A stretch of DNA of 32,012 bases from Phocaeicola sp. (GCA_029257865.1 JARIAN010000104.1:1-32012); one strand, 5' to 3'; shown: positions 1 to 8,440, numbered from the stretch's first letter. Translations and numbers: made by a program. Notes: generated from the sequence alone by a model not told the origin.

Positions 1-55
1 AAGATTTATGAACTTTTATTAGCAACACTAAGTTAAGTGAATCTTCTGACATGAC

Positions 56-104
56 AAAGTACTGGGCAATATATTATTACTCAGTACTTTAATTTATTTT
101 TTTT
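56..104 (+). terminator. Candidate rho-independent terminator of an upstream gene
   Basis: A perfect 9-bp inverted repeat (AAAGTACTG at 56-64, CAGTACTTT at 82-90) with a 17-nt A/T-rich loop is followed by AATTTA and eight T residues (97-104). This suits termination of rightward transcription entering from outside the window. The first 36 bases are open in frame 1 and end in TAA at 34-36 (tail KIYELLLATLS), so the terminator could belong to a gene whose last codons lie there. That tail is too short to call as a gene. Confidence 0.5.
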
Positions 105-265
105 GAAAAGTGTTGCGGATTTAAGGATATAGAAGAATAGGGTATAAAATGAAATCTCTATAGATTAAAATTAAATGAGCATTCAATGATATACCTCTTA
201 TATTAAACAAAATCAAAAACACTAAGTCAAATACAGTTTAGCAGTAATTTTAAAACAGTGAGATT

Positions 266-499
266 ATGAAAAGAATTTCTAAAACTGACATTTTCTGTCT
301 GATGGCTATTGTCATGCTTGTTCTTATCATAACAACAGGTTTCTTCTCTGTACCCATAGGGATAAATATATGTTCGATACTCTGTATTATATATGGTTAT
401 AAATATAAAGAAAAGAGTTTCATTAAATGGGGAGCCGCAGCCTTAGCTATCGGATTAGCTTCTGTTGTTTATACGATTGTATTGATAGGATCAATGTAA
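266..499 (+). CDS. Small hypothetical membrane protein (77 aa)
   Basis: I do not recognise a family. The 77-residue product starts with a short basic stretch (MKRISK), and most of the rest is hydrophobic. Two or three membrane segments are plausible, at about residues 8-28, 30-46 and 54-75, separated by a lysine-rich loop (YKYKEKSFIK, about 45-54) that would sit in the cytoplasm. There is no clear ribosome-binding site, which is usual in Bacteroidota, and no TAnnTTTG box in the 160 bases upstream. It stands alone, with a weak hairpin terminator after the stop. The composition (Lys-rich, Ile/Leu-rich, ATG start, membrane topology) argues for a real gene, but the function cannot be inferred. 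It may be a quality-control, permeability or superinfection-type small protein, or simply lineage-specific. Confidence 0.5.
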   Translation: MKRISKTDIFCLMAIVMLVLIITTGFFSVPIGINICSILCIIYGYKYKEKSFIKWGAAALAIGLASVVYTIVLIGSM

Positions 500-527
500 T
501 AATGCTGAACCTTACCATTCAACTCTT

Positions 528-548
528 ACACTACTTCAGTGTGTTTTT
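528..548 (+). terminator. Weak hairpin terminator after the small membrane protein
   Basis: ACACT (528-532), loop ACTTC and AGTGT (538-542) form a 5-bp hairpin followed by five T residues (544-548). It begins 28 nt after the stop codon of the 77-aa gene. The stem is short, so this is only a candidate. Confidence 0.35.
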
Positions 549-619
549 CTAAAGACTCCTGAATATCAACTATGGGATCAAGTGTGTCATTCTCCAACGA
601 TTTGTATTTAGCCAAACAC

Positions 620-660
620 AAAAGCGAGGTGTAACTCATTTAGTTACACCTCGCTTTTTT
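620..660. terminator. Strong bidirectional terminator downstream of dnaK
   Basis: A perfect 17-bp stem (620-636 with 642-658) and a 5-nt loop. T-runs flank it in both orientations: 655-660 for rightward transcription, and the A-run at 620-623 for leftward. It lies about 25 nt past the dnaK stop codon, so it most likely ends dnaK mRNA and blocks read-through from the small gene to its left. Confidence 0.85.
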
Positions 661-682
661 ATATTCGAATATTTATCGATAC

Positions 683-2587
683 TTATTTTACTTCCTCAAA
701 GTCTGCATCCTGTACATCACCCTTATCAGAAGCACCGCCATTGTTTGCCTGACCAGCGTTAGGACCTGCCTGAGCACCCTGAGCACCGCTCTGAGCATAC
801 ATTTCAGCACTTGCAGCCTGGAAAGCTGACTGAAGTTCTGCACTTGCAGCATCGATACCAGCCAAATCCTGTGCCTTATGAGCATCTTTCAGTTTCTGAA
901 GAGCTGCTTCGATAGGAGCCTTCTTATCTGCTGGCAATTTGTCGCCAAGGTCTTTCAACTGATTTTCTGTAGAGAAGATCAAGCTGTCTGCCTGGTTCAT
1001 CTTGTCGATGCGTTCTTTTTCCTTCTTATCTGCTTCTGCATTAGCTTCAGCTTCAGCCTTCATACGGTCAATTTCTTCCTTGCTCAAGCCTGATGATGCT
1101 TCGATACGGATAGCCTGTTCCTTACCTGTTGCTTTATCCTTAGCAGACACCTTCAAGATACCGTTAGCATCGATATCGAATGTTACTTCAATCTGAGGAA
1201 CACCACGACGAGCTGGAGCAATACCTGTCAAGTTGAACTGACCGATTGACTTATTCTGTGAAGCCATAGGACGTTCACCCTGAAGTACATGAATTGTTAC
1301 TTCTGTCTGATTGTCGGCAGCTGTAGAGAATACTTCGCTCTTCTTGCAAGGAATTGTAGTGTTGGCGTCAATCAACTTAGTCATTACACCACCCATTGTT
1401 TCAATACCCATTGACAATGGAGTTACGTCCAAAAGAACTACACCTTTGATTTCGTCTGTCAATACAGCACCTTGAACTGCAGCACCTACTGCTACTACTT
1501 CGTCTGGATTCACACCCTTAGAAGGAGCCTTGCCGAAGAAGTCTTCTACCAATTTCTGAACTGCAGGGATACGAGAAGAACCACCTACCAAGATTACTTC
1601 GTCAATATCAGCATTGTTCAAACCTGCATCGCTCATAGCGCGCTTACATGGTTCAAGACAAGCCTGAATCAAACCGTGAGCCAACTGTTCGAATTTAGCA
1701 CGAGTAAGAGTCTTTACCAAGTGTTTTGGAACACCCGCTACTGGCATGATATATGGCAAGTTGATTTCTGTAGAAGTAGAAGAAGACAATTCAATCTTAG
1801 CCTTTTCTGCTGCTTCTTTCAAACGCTGCATAGCCATAGGATCCTGAGTCAAGTCAGCACCTTCGTCGTTCTTGAATTCCTGAACCAACCAGTCAATGAT
1901 TACCTGGTCGAAGTCATCACCACCAAGGTGAGTATCACCGTTAGTTGACAAAACTTCGAATACACCGCCACCGAACTCAAGGATTGAGATATCGAATGTA
2001 CCACCACCAAGGTCGAATACGGCAACTTTCATATCTTTATTTGACTTGTCTACACCATAAGCCAATGCTGCAGCAGTCGGTTCGTTTACAATACGTTTCA
2101 CTTCAAGACCTGCAATCTGTCCTGCCTCTTTAGTAGCCTGACGCTGTGAGTCTGAGAAGTATGCAGGAACTGTGATGACAGCCTCAGTCACTTCCTGTCC
2201 CAAATAGTCTTCTGCAGTTTTCTTCATCTTCTGAAGAATCATTGCTGAAATTTCCTGTGGAGTATAAAGACGTCCGTCGATATCTACACGTGGGGTGTTA
2301 TTGTCACCTTTTACCACTTTATAAGGTACGCGAGAAACTTCTTTCGCAACCTGATCAAAGTTTTCACCCATGAAACGTTTGATAGAGTAAACGGTACGAG
2401 TTGGATTTGTAATAGCCTGACGTTTTGCAGGGTCACCAATCTTACGTTCGCCACCATCAACGAAACCTACTACAGAAGGAGTTGTACGCTTACCTTCGCT
2501 ATTAGCAATCACTACAGGTTCGTTTCCTTCAAAAACTGAAACACATGAGTTTGTTGTTCCTAAGTCAATACCAATAATCTTTCCCAT
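683..2587 (-). CDS. dnaK: Chaperone protein DnaK (Hsp70)
   Basis: ATP-dependent cytosolic chaperone that binds exposed hydrophobic peptide segments in cycles driven by DnaJ and GrpE. The 634-residue length is normal for bacterial DnaK. Visible signatures are the phosphate-1 loop [10 protein letters not shown] (5-14), the Hsp70 signature [10 protein letters not shown] (192-201), the adenosine-binding stretch [13 protein letters not shown] near 335-347 and the interdomain linker [10 protein letters not shown] near 383-392. A substrate-binding domain, a helical lid, a Gln/Gly/Ala-rich disordered tail and a final acidic EEVK follow. The start is the ATG giving [10 protein letters not shown], as in orthologues. 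There is no grpE or dnaJ beside it, so the gene is monocistronic, closed by the strong terminator at 620-660. Regulation may involve the sigma-54-like element at 2665-2680. The high-bias codon use explains several long spurious antisense frames. Confidence 0.98.
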   Translation of the reverse strand: MGKIIGIDLGTTNSCVSVFEGNEPVVIANSEGKRTTPSVVGFVDGGERKIGDPAKRQAITNPTRTVYSIKRFMGENFDQVAKEVSRVPYKVVKGDNNTPRVDIDGRLYTPQEISAMILQKMKKTAEDYLGQEVTEAVITVPAYFSDSQRQATKEAGQIAGLEVKRIVNEPTAAALAYGVDKSNKDMKVAVFDLGGGTFDISILEFGGGVFEVLSTNGDTHLGGDDFDQVIIDWLVQEFKNDEGADLTQDPMAMQRLKEAAEKAKIELSSSTSTEINLPYIMPVAGVPKHLVKTLTRAKFEQLAHGLIQACLEPCKRAMSDAGLNNADIDEVILVGGSSRIPAVQKLVEDFFGKAPSKGVNPDEVVAVGAAVQGAVLTDEIKGVVLLDVTPLSMGIETMGGVMTKLIDANTTIPCKKSEVFSTAADNQTEVTIHVLQGERPMASQNKSIGQFNLTGIAPARRGVPQIEVTFDIDANGILKVSAKDKATGKEQAIRIEASSGLSKEEIDRMKAEAEANAEADKKEKERIDKMNQADSLIFSTENQLKDLGDKLPADKKAPIEAALQKLKDAHKAQDLAGIDAASAELQSAFQAASAEMYAQSGAQGAQAGPNAGQANNGGASDKGDVQDADFEEVK

Positions 2588-2653
2588 AATTGTATCTTTT
2601 TTTATTATTATCTAAATTTTGTTTGTCGGATGCTCCATGAAGCAAAGCATCAC

Positions 2654-2667
2654 GCTTTATATAAAGC
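2654..2667. repeat. Perfect 14-bp palindrome overlapping the dnaK promoter region
   Basis: GCTTTATATAAAGC is its own reverse complement. It abuts and slightly overlaps the -12 part of the sigma-54-like element and covers the start site predicted from it. It could be an operator for a dimeric regulator, or an A/T-rich chance palindrome. Confidence 0.4.
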
Positions 2668-2680
2668 AAATGCCGTGCCA
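2665..2680 (-). promoter_or_regulatory. Sigma-54-like -24/-12 element upstream of dnaK
   Basis: Read on the minus strand, TGGCACGGCATTTGCT matches the RpoN consensus TGGCACG-N4-TTGCW at every defined position, with the GG and GC dinucleotides 12 nt apart (GG at 2679-2678, GC at 2667-2666). The predicted start site near 2654 would leave a leader of about 67 nt before the dnaK ATG at 2587. A sigma-ABfr-type alternative overlaps it: AAGCTTTG, one mismatch to TAnnTTTG, with TTTTG about 18 nt upstream. The motif is seen; its use is an inference. Confidence 0.45.
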
Positions 2681-2798
2681 AAGCTTTTCTACGTACCACA
2701 AATGCAAAATACTGACAATTTGGCTGCAATAACTGACAAACCTTACTAAAAATGGGCAAAATTTCATATAAGCCTTACTTTCTTATCGCCTAAATACC

Positions 2799-2806
2799 TA
2801 CCTTTG
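2799..2806 (+). promoter_or_regulatory. -7 box for the outer-membrane barrel gene
   Basis: TACCTTTG is an exact match to the Bacteroides -7 consensus TAnnTTTG. It lies 20 nt before the ATG at 2827, implying a very short leader. No good -33 TTTG is visible at the usual spacing, so strength may be low or activator-dependent. Confidence 0.45.
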
Positions 2807-2826
2807 CCACATAAGAAACAATCGAT

Positions 2827-5589
2827 ATGTATAGATGCTATCTCCTTATTATATTATTGTACCTATTTTCGTACACCACAACCTTTGCTCAAAAACAAAT
2901 GCAGGAAGTATATGGCACTGTCAACCTATCTAAAGAAAAGGGAATGACAGAAAAGTTGCCCTATGCCAATATTGCTGTACTTTTGTTACCTGACTCCAGC
3001 TTTGTTACGGGGGCTACATCTGATGAAAAAGGAATATTCAAATTCAAATACCACCGTAACAATTCAAAAAAATATCTACTGAAAGCATCTTACATGGGGT
3101 GTCAATCGGTCTATATCACACTGCCATCCACTTCTGCATCAGTTGATTTAGGCACTTTTCTGCTAAAAGAAGAGGCCAAAAATCTAAAAGAGGTTGTTGT
3201 CACCGCCCTTGTACAACCCACCGAACAAAAAGGAGATACTACTATATATCATGCCGATGCCTATAAACTGCCGGAAGGTGCTTATCTGGAAGAACTCATC
3301 AAGCGCATTCCCGGACTGATGTATGACAGCAAGCAAAAGTCGATTACCTATAAAGGAAAACCGATTCAAGAAATCACTGTTAACGGGAAAGAATTCTTTA
3401 AAGGAAATAATAAGGTGGCTTTAGAGAATCTGCCTGCCAAATTCATCAGCCAGCTAAAAGTATATGACAAAGCTACCGAAGAGGAGGAAATCACTGGCGT
3501 GAAAGAGTATGAAAAAAACTATGTACTTGACTTGCAGACCAAGGAAACAATGAACCAGACCTTGATGGCTGGACTGGAAGGGGGATATGGCAACAAGCAC
3601 AAAATGGACATGAAAGGACAAATGTTCCGCTTTAAAGACAATGGAGAGAATGTCAGCCTGGTAGGGAGTTTCGGCAACAGGCACCTTAACACTTCTTTCC
3701 CTAAAAACCATGCGGGGAATATCGGCGGAAACATTTCTAAAAATATCGGCGACCAGATTCAACTGATGGCCAACATCAACTATGCCTACTCCAGCACAAA
3801 CAACATGTCGACCTCACGCAACGAATTGTACCTAGCCGAAAATAATCAATATGGAATATCTGCTCAGCAAAACAAAGGTGTCCAACAGAATGCTTCGTCT
3901 TACCTAAACTTCAGATGGAGCATCAACAAACGAACAATGTTGCACATTAGCGGAGGGGGAAATTTCAACCATGGAGAACATTCTTCAAATATCCATTCTG
4001 CCAAATTCAGCCAAGACCCACAACTCAACCTAATCCGTCCGTTTAACCGATATGAACAAAGCAATGACTCCATCCGCATGAACGAAAACATCCAAGATAA
4101 CCAGCAAAACTCTCAAAGCGGAGGATATCATCTGAGCACCAGCTTGATACATCAATTACGCAAGAAAGGACATAGCATTGGATTCTCCATGAGTTCGTCT
4201 GCCAACAAACAGCAAGGTCGTCAGTATAAACTGTCGTCAGCCACTTTCTTTATGCTGCAAGATATTTACGGAAAAGATTCTATTTCCACCATCAATCAAT
4301 ACCAGCACACACCAACCAAACTTCTGAACAATGAATGGAACCTGAATTATACTCTCCAACTCAATGCAAAGAATCATCTGCAGTTTTCTTATGGTTTCCG
4401 CCTACAAAAAGAAAAGCAAGCCTTATACGCCTATGACTTGTCGGACTACGACAGCCTGCCACCTCACCAACTGCCAGATGACTATGCCCACCATTATATA
4501 GACAGTTTGAGCAACCAGCGAGAAAGCCATATCATACAACAGCCTATCTCTGTATCTTATAATTTTAATGGAGAGAAATGGAGTATCCAAAGCAAGCTGA
4601 CTGCCATCCCACAAAAAAGGTCTCTGTCACAAAAAGAGCCACATACTTCCATCAACCTCTCCGCTCACTCAGCTGAATGGGCAACCAGTTTGTCGCTGCT
4701 TTATCAAAAGGACAACTACAATCTGGGCATCTCTTATGAAGGAAATACACGCCAACCTTCTTTGCATGAACTGATGGCCCCTACAACTTATTACTCTGCA
4801 CTTTATGTCAGCCGGAGCAACCCTCATCTGAAAGCGTCATTCCAACATCATGTAAATCTGTCTTTCGGTAATTTCAACAAAGGATATTCGGCCTACCTCA
4901 TGTATAACCATGAACAGAACAGCGTAACACAAGCCACCATCTACCACCCGAAAACAGGAGCTACAGAAACTTATCCTGTAAATATCAACGGGAACTGGAA
5001 CCTAACGGGGAGTTCCAATTTCGAACGCAAAATAGGATTATTCAAGTTCAGCACCCGTGCCGGTGGAAATTATCAACACGACCCCGGTCTGATTAATGAA
5101 AGCGGTAGCGAGGAAATGAAACAAAGCATTACTAAAAGTGCCGGCATAGACACGTTTCTAGAGCTGTCTTATCTTCCATCGTGGGGAAATATCGACCTCA
5201 ACGGCTCATGGACTTTTACACAATTTAAAAATACGGTCAGCACTACAGAAACCAACAAATCGTTTACCCGATACTATACTTGTGGCAGTACAGTCAATGC
5301 ACAATTGCCAGGACATTTTCATATCACCTCCAACTGTTCGTATCAGATTAGAAATGGAAGTAGTATAAAAAGCCATGCGGAAGACGAGGTGCTATGGAAT
5401 TTAAAACTGGCTTGGAAATTTGCAAAAGAAAGGCGAGCCGAAGTCTCACTCACATGGGCAGATATTCTAAACCAACAAAAAGCCATTAAGCGAACCGCCA
5501 CATCAAATGGGTTTTATGAGTATTACACTCCCCAATCTGGTAGTTATTTTATGATAGCTCTTCGATACCAATTCAACCGCAACAACTAA
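2827..5589 (+). CDS. Outer-membrane beta-barrel protein with carboxypeptidase-regulatory-like N-domain
   Basis: Predicted outer-membrane protein of 920 residues. A Sec signal peptide (1-21, cleavage after TTTFA before Q22) is followed by a carboxypeptidase D regulatory-like beta-sandwich (about 28-113: PYANIAVLLL, GATSDEKGIFKF). The LKEVVVTA hinge (120-127) leads to a plug-like segment (about 135-235, with GKPIQEITVNGKEFFKGN) and a long barrel rich in alternating aromatic/polar strands. The ending ALRYQFNRNN is typical of an outer-membrane C-terminus. The order resembles the TonB-dependent-receptor-related 'outer membrane beta-barrel family' of Bacteroidota. I see no clear TonB box, no SusD partner and no regulator nearby, so the substrate is unknown. 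It may be a TonB-dependent transporter for a non-polysaccharide ligand or a transporter-derived structural barrel. The single gene is bounded by terminators on both sides. Confidence 0.85.
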   Translation: MYRCYLLIILLYLFSYTTTFAQKQMQEVYGTVNLSKEKGMTEKLPYANIAVLLLPDSSFVTGATSDEKGIFKFKYHRNNSKKYLLKASYMGCQSVYITLPSTSASVDLGTFLLKEEAKNLKEVVVTALVQPTEQKGDTTIYHADAYKLPEGAYLEELIKRIPGLMYDSKQKSITYKGKPIQEITVNGKEFFKGNNKVALENLPAKFISQLKVYDKATEEEEITGVKEYEKNYVLDLQTKETMNQTLMAGLEGGYGNKHKMDMKGQMFRFKDNGENVSLVGSFGNRHLNTSFPKNHAGNIGGNISKNIGDQIQLMANINYAYSSTNNMSTSRNELYLAENNQYGISAQQNKGVQQNASSYLNFRWSINKRTMLHISGGGNFNHGEHSSNIHSAKFSQDPQLNLIRPFNRYEQSNDSIRMNENIQDNQQNSQSGGYHLSTSLIHQLRKKGHSIGFSMSSSANKQQGRQYKLSSATFFMLQDIYGKDSISTINQYQHTPTKLLNNEWNLNYTLQLNAKNHLQFSYGFRLQKEKQALYAYDLSDYDSLPPHQLPDDYAHHYIDSLSNQRESHIIQQPISVSYNFNGEKWSIQSKLTAIPQKRSLSQKEPHTSINLSAHSAEWATSLSLLYQKDNYNLGISYEGNTRQPSLHELMAPTTYYSALYVSRSNPHLKASFQHHVNLSFGNFNKGYSAYLMYNHEQNSVTQATIYHPKTGATETYPVNINGNWNLTGSSNFERKIGLFKFSTRAGGNYQHDPGLINESGSEEMKQSITKSAGIDTFLELSYLPSWGNIDLNGSWTFTQFKNTVSTTETNKSFTRYYTCGSTVNAQLPGHFHITSNCSYQIRNGSSIKSHAEDEVLWNLKLAWKFAKERRAEVSLTWADILNQQKAIKRTATSNGFYEYYTPQSGSYFMIALRYQFNRNN

Positions 5590-5615
5590 CTGGTAGTCTA
5601 TTGTTTCCGCATACT

Positions 5616-5658
5616 AAAAAGCGGGGGCTGGTATGGATTTTCATACCAGCCCCCGCTT
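5616..5658. terminator. Bidirectional terminator between two convergent genes
   Basis: A perfect 17-bp G/C-rich stem (5619-5635 with 5642-5658) has a 6-nt loop. The A-run at 5616-5620 becomes a U-run for leftward transcripts, so it best serves the META-domain lipoprotein gene ending at 5678. It also lies about 30 nt past the barrel gene and can stop that transcript. Confidence 0.85.
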
Positions 5659-5677
5659 CTCATAAGACAAGGCTTTA

Positions 5678-6478
5678 TTATTCAGCCAATTTCTTCCCTT
5701 TATTCTTTTCCAAAGACAATACCACAGCCTCATTTTCATCTAACAGATTCAAACCTTCAGCACCTATCAGAGCAAAACTGCGTACCTTTTCCATTGCCTT
5801 CAGCACGTTTGTTTCAAAATCCATACCTGGTCCGGCCATCATAGTAGATATCATCTGACCAAACTCCAAAGAAGCAGTTTGAGACTCGTTGTGAGAAAAA
5901 GAACCGTTAATAATATTGCAACCGCCATTTCCACGCACAGTCATTTCTGTCACATCAAAACTTAGAAATGGAGTCTTGTCCAAAATTTCAGGAACCACAC
6001 CTTCTGCCGATTTGATAACCCACTCTCCAGCAAGATTGTTTACAGAAACCTGTTCGGCACGACGAGCTAAAGTCATCAACGTTTTACCTTCTGCATCCAC
6101 TAATGCAAGTCCTTCTGGAGCTTTTTCATAACCAGCTACCTTTTCCAAGGCAAACATTACTTTATTTTCAAGATCCATATCAGCACACATTCGTCGAGTA
6201 GATGCCACTTGAGAGAAACTCATCATTCCTTCTTTTAGTGTATCTAATTCTATAACACCCATTACATTGTTACATCCAGCATTACCATACAAGCGCTTGC
6301 CATCAATATCCAATCCAATAAAAGCCTGTTCTTCAGACTGTGCTTGCTCACCTGCAACTTTCACAATATTCCATTCACCAGAAAGTTCTCCCAAAGTCAT
6401 CACTGACTTACCACCATTACAAGCTGTCATCCATACACCTGCACAAATGGCAGTTACACTTAATAAACTCTTTTTCAT
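5678..6478 (-). CDS. Lipoprotein with two META (DUF306/HslJ-like) domains
   Basis: A 266-residue predicted lipoprotein. The signal sequence ends in a lipobox (WMTAC) with acylated Cys20. Two META domains follow in tandem: about 32-138 (SGEWNIVKVAG, GNAGCNNVMG at 65-74) and about 150-256 (AGEWVIKSAEG, GNGGCNIINGSF at 183-194). The repeated GEW..., GN.GCN..NG and F..ALEK/L..MEKV blocks show an internal duplication. META domains occur in HslJ, a heat-inducible E. coli protein linked to novobiocin resistance, and in secreted bacterial proteins. The biochemical role is not settled, so I assign none. After Cys20 the residues are Asn-Gly-Gly rather than an acidic export signal, so an inner-leaflet (periplasm-facing) location is possible. 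It is divergent from the dehydrogenase at 6700, with its own -7 box at 6570-6577. Confidence 0.88.
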   Translation of the reverse strand: MKKSLLSVTAICAGVWMTACNGGKSVMTLGELSGEWNIVKVAGEQAQSEEQAFIGLDIDGKRLYGNAGCNNVMGVIELDTLKEGMMSFSQVASTRRMCADMDLENKVMFALEKVAGYEKAPEGLALVDAEGKTLMTLARRAEQVSVNNLAGEWVIKSAEGVVPEILDKTPFLSFDVTEMTVRGNGGCNIINGSFSHNESQTASLEFGQMISTMMAGPGMDFETNVLKAMEKVRSFALIGAEGLNLLDENEAVVLSLEKNKGKKLAE

Positions 6479-6569
6479 ATATACATTTCTAAATCATAAA
6501 AATATCAGTTGCATAACAACCTTTTAAATTAATATACTTTCACTAAAAAAGCAAGTATCAATACAACTG

Positions 6570-6577
6570 CAAAGATA
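6570..6577 (-). promoter_or_regulatory. -7 box for the META-domain lipoprotein
   Basis: On the minus strand this reads TATCTTTG, an exact TAnnTTTG match, about 92 nt upstream of the ATG at 6478. The -33 region is not recognisable. Confidence 0.5.
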
Positions 6578-6638
6578 CATAATATTATAAAAATATCGAT
6601 AACCTGGAAAGACTGCATTATCATATCAAAAAAAATTC

Positions 6639-6646
6639 TATCTTTG
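6639..6646 (+). promoter_or_regulatory. -7 box for the polyamine dehydrogenase gene
   Basis: TATCTTTG on the plus strand is the same octamer as the divergent box at 6570-6577, 61 bp away. The predicted start site is about 6652, giving a leader near 48 nt before the ATG at 6700. Confidence 0.55.
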
Positions 6647-6655
6647 CATATTGAA

Positions 6656-6670
6656 CGGTAACGTTTACCG
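6656..6670. promoter_or_regulatory. Inverted repeat at the start site of the dehydrogenase gene
   Basis: CGGTAA-CGT-TTACCG is a perfect 6-bp dyad with a 3-nt centre, lying a few bases after the predicted transcription start. It resembles the symmetric, CG-centred operators used by LacI-family repressors. Its position would suit a roadblock operator, or a small 5' hairpin that protects the mRNA. Confidence 0.4.
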
Positions 6671-6699
6671 GGCATTTAAGATTATCATAATAATAGTAA

Positions 6700-7893
6700 A
6701 TGAGTAAAGTATTAATTATCGGTGCAGGCGGTGTAGGAACCGTAGTTGCACACAAGGTGGCTCAACATCCTGAAGTATTCACAGAAGTGATGATTGCTAG
6801 CCGCACCCAGTCAAAATGTGAGGCGATTGTAAAAGCAATCGGCAACCCCAACATCAAGACCGCTAAGGTAGATGCAGATAATGTAGACGAACTGGTGGCT
6901 TTATTCAATGGTTTTAAACCCGAAATCGTTATTAACGTAGCTCTTCCTTATCAAGACCTGACTATCATGGAAGCTTGTTTGAAGGCCGGTGTCAACTACT
7001 TGGATACAGCCAATTATGAGCCTAAAGATGAAGCACATTTTGAATACAGCTGGCAATGGGCTTACAAGAAACGTTTTGAGGAAGCCGGGCTGACTGCAAT
7101 CCTCGGTTGCGGATTTGACCCGGGAGTAAGCGGAGTGTATACGGCTTATGCTGCCAAGCATCATTTCGATGAGATACAATATCTGGACATCGTAGACTGC
7201 AATGCAGGAAATCACCACAAGGCTTTTGCTACTAATTTCAATCCGGAGATCAACATCCGTGAAATCACACAAAACGGACGCTATTGGGAGGAAGGCAAAT
7301 GGGTAACTACCAAGCCTCTGGAGTTCCACAAAGACTTGAATTATCCGAATATCGGACCTCGCGACTCTTACCTACTTTATCACGAAGAACTCGAGTCGTT
7401 AGTAAAGAACTATCCTACCATTAAGCGCGCACGCTTTTGGATGACTTTTGGACAGGAATACCTAACTCACCTGCGAGTAATCCAAAATATCGGTATGGCA
7501 AGCATTGAACCTATTAACTATAACGGCATGGAAATCGTGCCACTGCAATTCCTGAAAGCCGTGTTGCCTAATCCTCAAGACCTGGGCGAGAACTATGAAG
7601 GAGAAACTTCTATCGGATGCCGTATACGCGGTATTAAGGATGGAAAGGAACATACTTATTATGTATACAATAACTGTTCTCATCAGGCAGCTTATCAGGA
7701 AACAGGTATGCAAGGTGTAAGCTATACTACTGGAGTGCCTGCCATGATTGGCGCCATGATGTTCCTTAAGGGATTGTGGAAACGTCCGGGGGTATGGAAT
7801 GTGGAAGAATTTGACCCAGATCCATTCATGGAGGCTCTGAATATGTACGGATTGCCATGGCATGAAGTAATTGACGGTGACCTGGAATTGTAA
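6700..7893 (+). CDS. Carboxynorspermidine/carboxyspermidine dehydrogenase (saccharopine dehydrogenase family)
   Basis: NADPH-dependent enzyme of the alternative spermidine pathway, condensing putrescine (or diaminopropane) with L-aspartate beta-semialdehyde to carboxyspermidine (or carboxynorspermidine). A PLP-dependent decarboxylase, not seen in this window, then decarboxylates the product. The 397-residue product has an N-terminal Rossmann fold with GAGGVG (8-13), a family-typical GCGFDPGVSG stretch (136-145) and the alpha/beta dimerisation region of Lys9-like reductases. Length and motifs fit carboxynorspermidine synthase better than fungal saccharopine reductase. Bacteroides species are known to make spermidine by this route. 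It is the first gene on this strand after a divergent promoter pair. A hairpin at 7910-7944 separates it from bcp, so it may be monocistronic. The exact substrate preference cannot be read from sequence. Confidence 0.9.
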   Translation: MSKVLIIGAGGVGTVVAHKVAQHPEVFTEVMIASRTQSKCEAIVKAIGNPNIKTAKVDADNVDELVALFNGFKPEIVINVALPYQDLTIMEACLKAGVNYLDTANYEPKDEAHFEYSWQWAYKKRFEEAGLTAILGCGFDPGVSGVYTAYAAKHHFDEIQYLDIVDCNAGNHHKAFATNFNPEINIREITQNGRYWEEGKWVTTKPLEFHKDLNYPNIGPRDSYLLYHEELESLVKNYPTIKRARFWMTFGQEYLTHLRVIQNIGMASIEPINYNGMEIVPLQFLKAVLPNPQDLGENYEGETSIGCRIRGIKDGKEHTYYVYNNCSHQAAYQETGMQGVSYTTGVPAMIGAMMFLKGLWKRPGVWNVEEFDPDPFMEALNMYGLPWHEVIDGDLEL

Positions 7894-7909
7894 TCCTCTA
7901 ACAAAAAAC

Positions 7910-7944
7910 TTCAAGTAGACTAACTGGTCTACTTGAATCAATTT
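7910..7944 (+). terminator. Candidate terminator between the dehydrogenase gene and bcp
   Basis: An 11-bp perfect stem (TTCAAGTAGAC at 7910-7920, GTCTACTTGAA at 7927-7937) with a 6-nt loop is followed by TCAATTTTAA. The U-tract is poor, so termination may be partial and let some transcripts into bcp. Confidence 0.5.
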
Positions 7945-7966
7945 TAACCAATATTAAAATCAGCTT

Positions 7967-8416
7967 ATGAACGTAGGAGATAAAGCTCCGGAGATTCTTG
8001 GCTTAAATGAAAAAGGCGAAGAAATCTGCTTGAGCAACTATAAAGGGAAGAAAGTTGTGCTTTACTTCTATCCTAAAGATATGACATCGGGATGTACAGC
8101 ACAGGCATGCAATCTGCGCGACAACTATTCAGAATTGAAAAATGCCGGATATGAAGTGATTGGCGTAAGCATCAACGACCAGAAATCACACCTCAAATTC
8201 ATCGAAAAGAATGAACTTCCTTTCACCCTAATTGCCGATACAGAACAAAAACTGGTACAGGAATTTGGTGTATGGGGAGAAAAAAGCATGTGTGGACGAA
8301 AATATATGGGAACATTCCGCACCACTTTCATCATTGACGAAAACGGCATTATCGAACGTGTCATTTCTCCAAAAGAAGTGAAAACCAAAGACCATGCCGC
8401 ACAAATTTTGAAATAA
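7967..8416 (+). CDS. bcp: Thioredoxin-dependent peroxiredoxin, BCP/PrxQ type
   Basis: Cytosolic peroxidase that reduces H2O2 and organic hydroperoxides with electrons from thioredoxin. The 149-residue length is standard for the BCP/PrxQ subfamily. The active-site stretch [17 protein letters not shown] carries the peroxidatic Cys43 and a second Cys48 five residues on, the usual spacing of atypical two-Cys BCP enzymes. The C-terminal stretch with [15 protein letters not shown] is also typical. It lies between the polyamine dehydrogenase and recA. A gap of 68 nt to recA, with only a weak hairpin and no evident promoter, suggests possible co-transcription with recA, which would join peroxide detoxification to DNA repair. 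That link is an inference from spacing. Confidence 0.95.
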   Translation: MNVGDKAPEILGLNEKGEEICLSNYKGKKVVLYFYPKDMTSGCTAQACNLRDNYSELKNAGYEVIGVSINDQKSHLKFIEKNELPFTLIADTEQKLVQEFGVWGEKSMCGRKYMGTFRTTFIIDENGIIERVISPKEVKTKDHAAQILK

Positions 8417-8420
8417 ACAC

Positions 8421-8440
8421 CTCTATCTGCTCTGATAGAG
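8421..8440 (+). repeat. Small hairpin between bcp and recA
   Basis: CTCTATC (8421-8427) pairs with GATAGAG (8434-8440) across a 6-nt loop. There is no T-run after it, so it is unlikely to be a full terminator. It could modulate read-through or mRNA ends. No TAnnTTTG box is visible between bcp and recA. Confidence 0.35.

Noticed and set aside
1472-1948. A 158-codon plus-strand frame inside dnaK
   Set aside because: It is antisense to highly conserved dnaK sequence, has a Cys/Phe/Ser-rich composition of no known family and no promoter; it results from the strong codon bias of dnaK.
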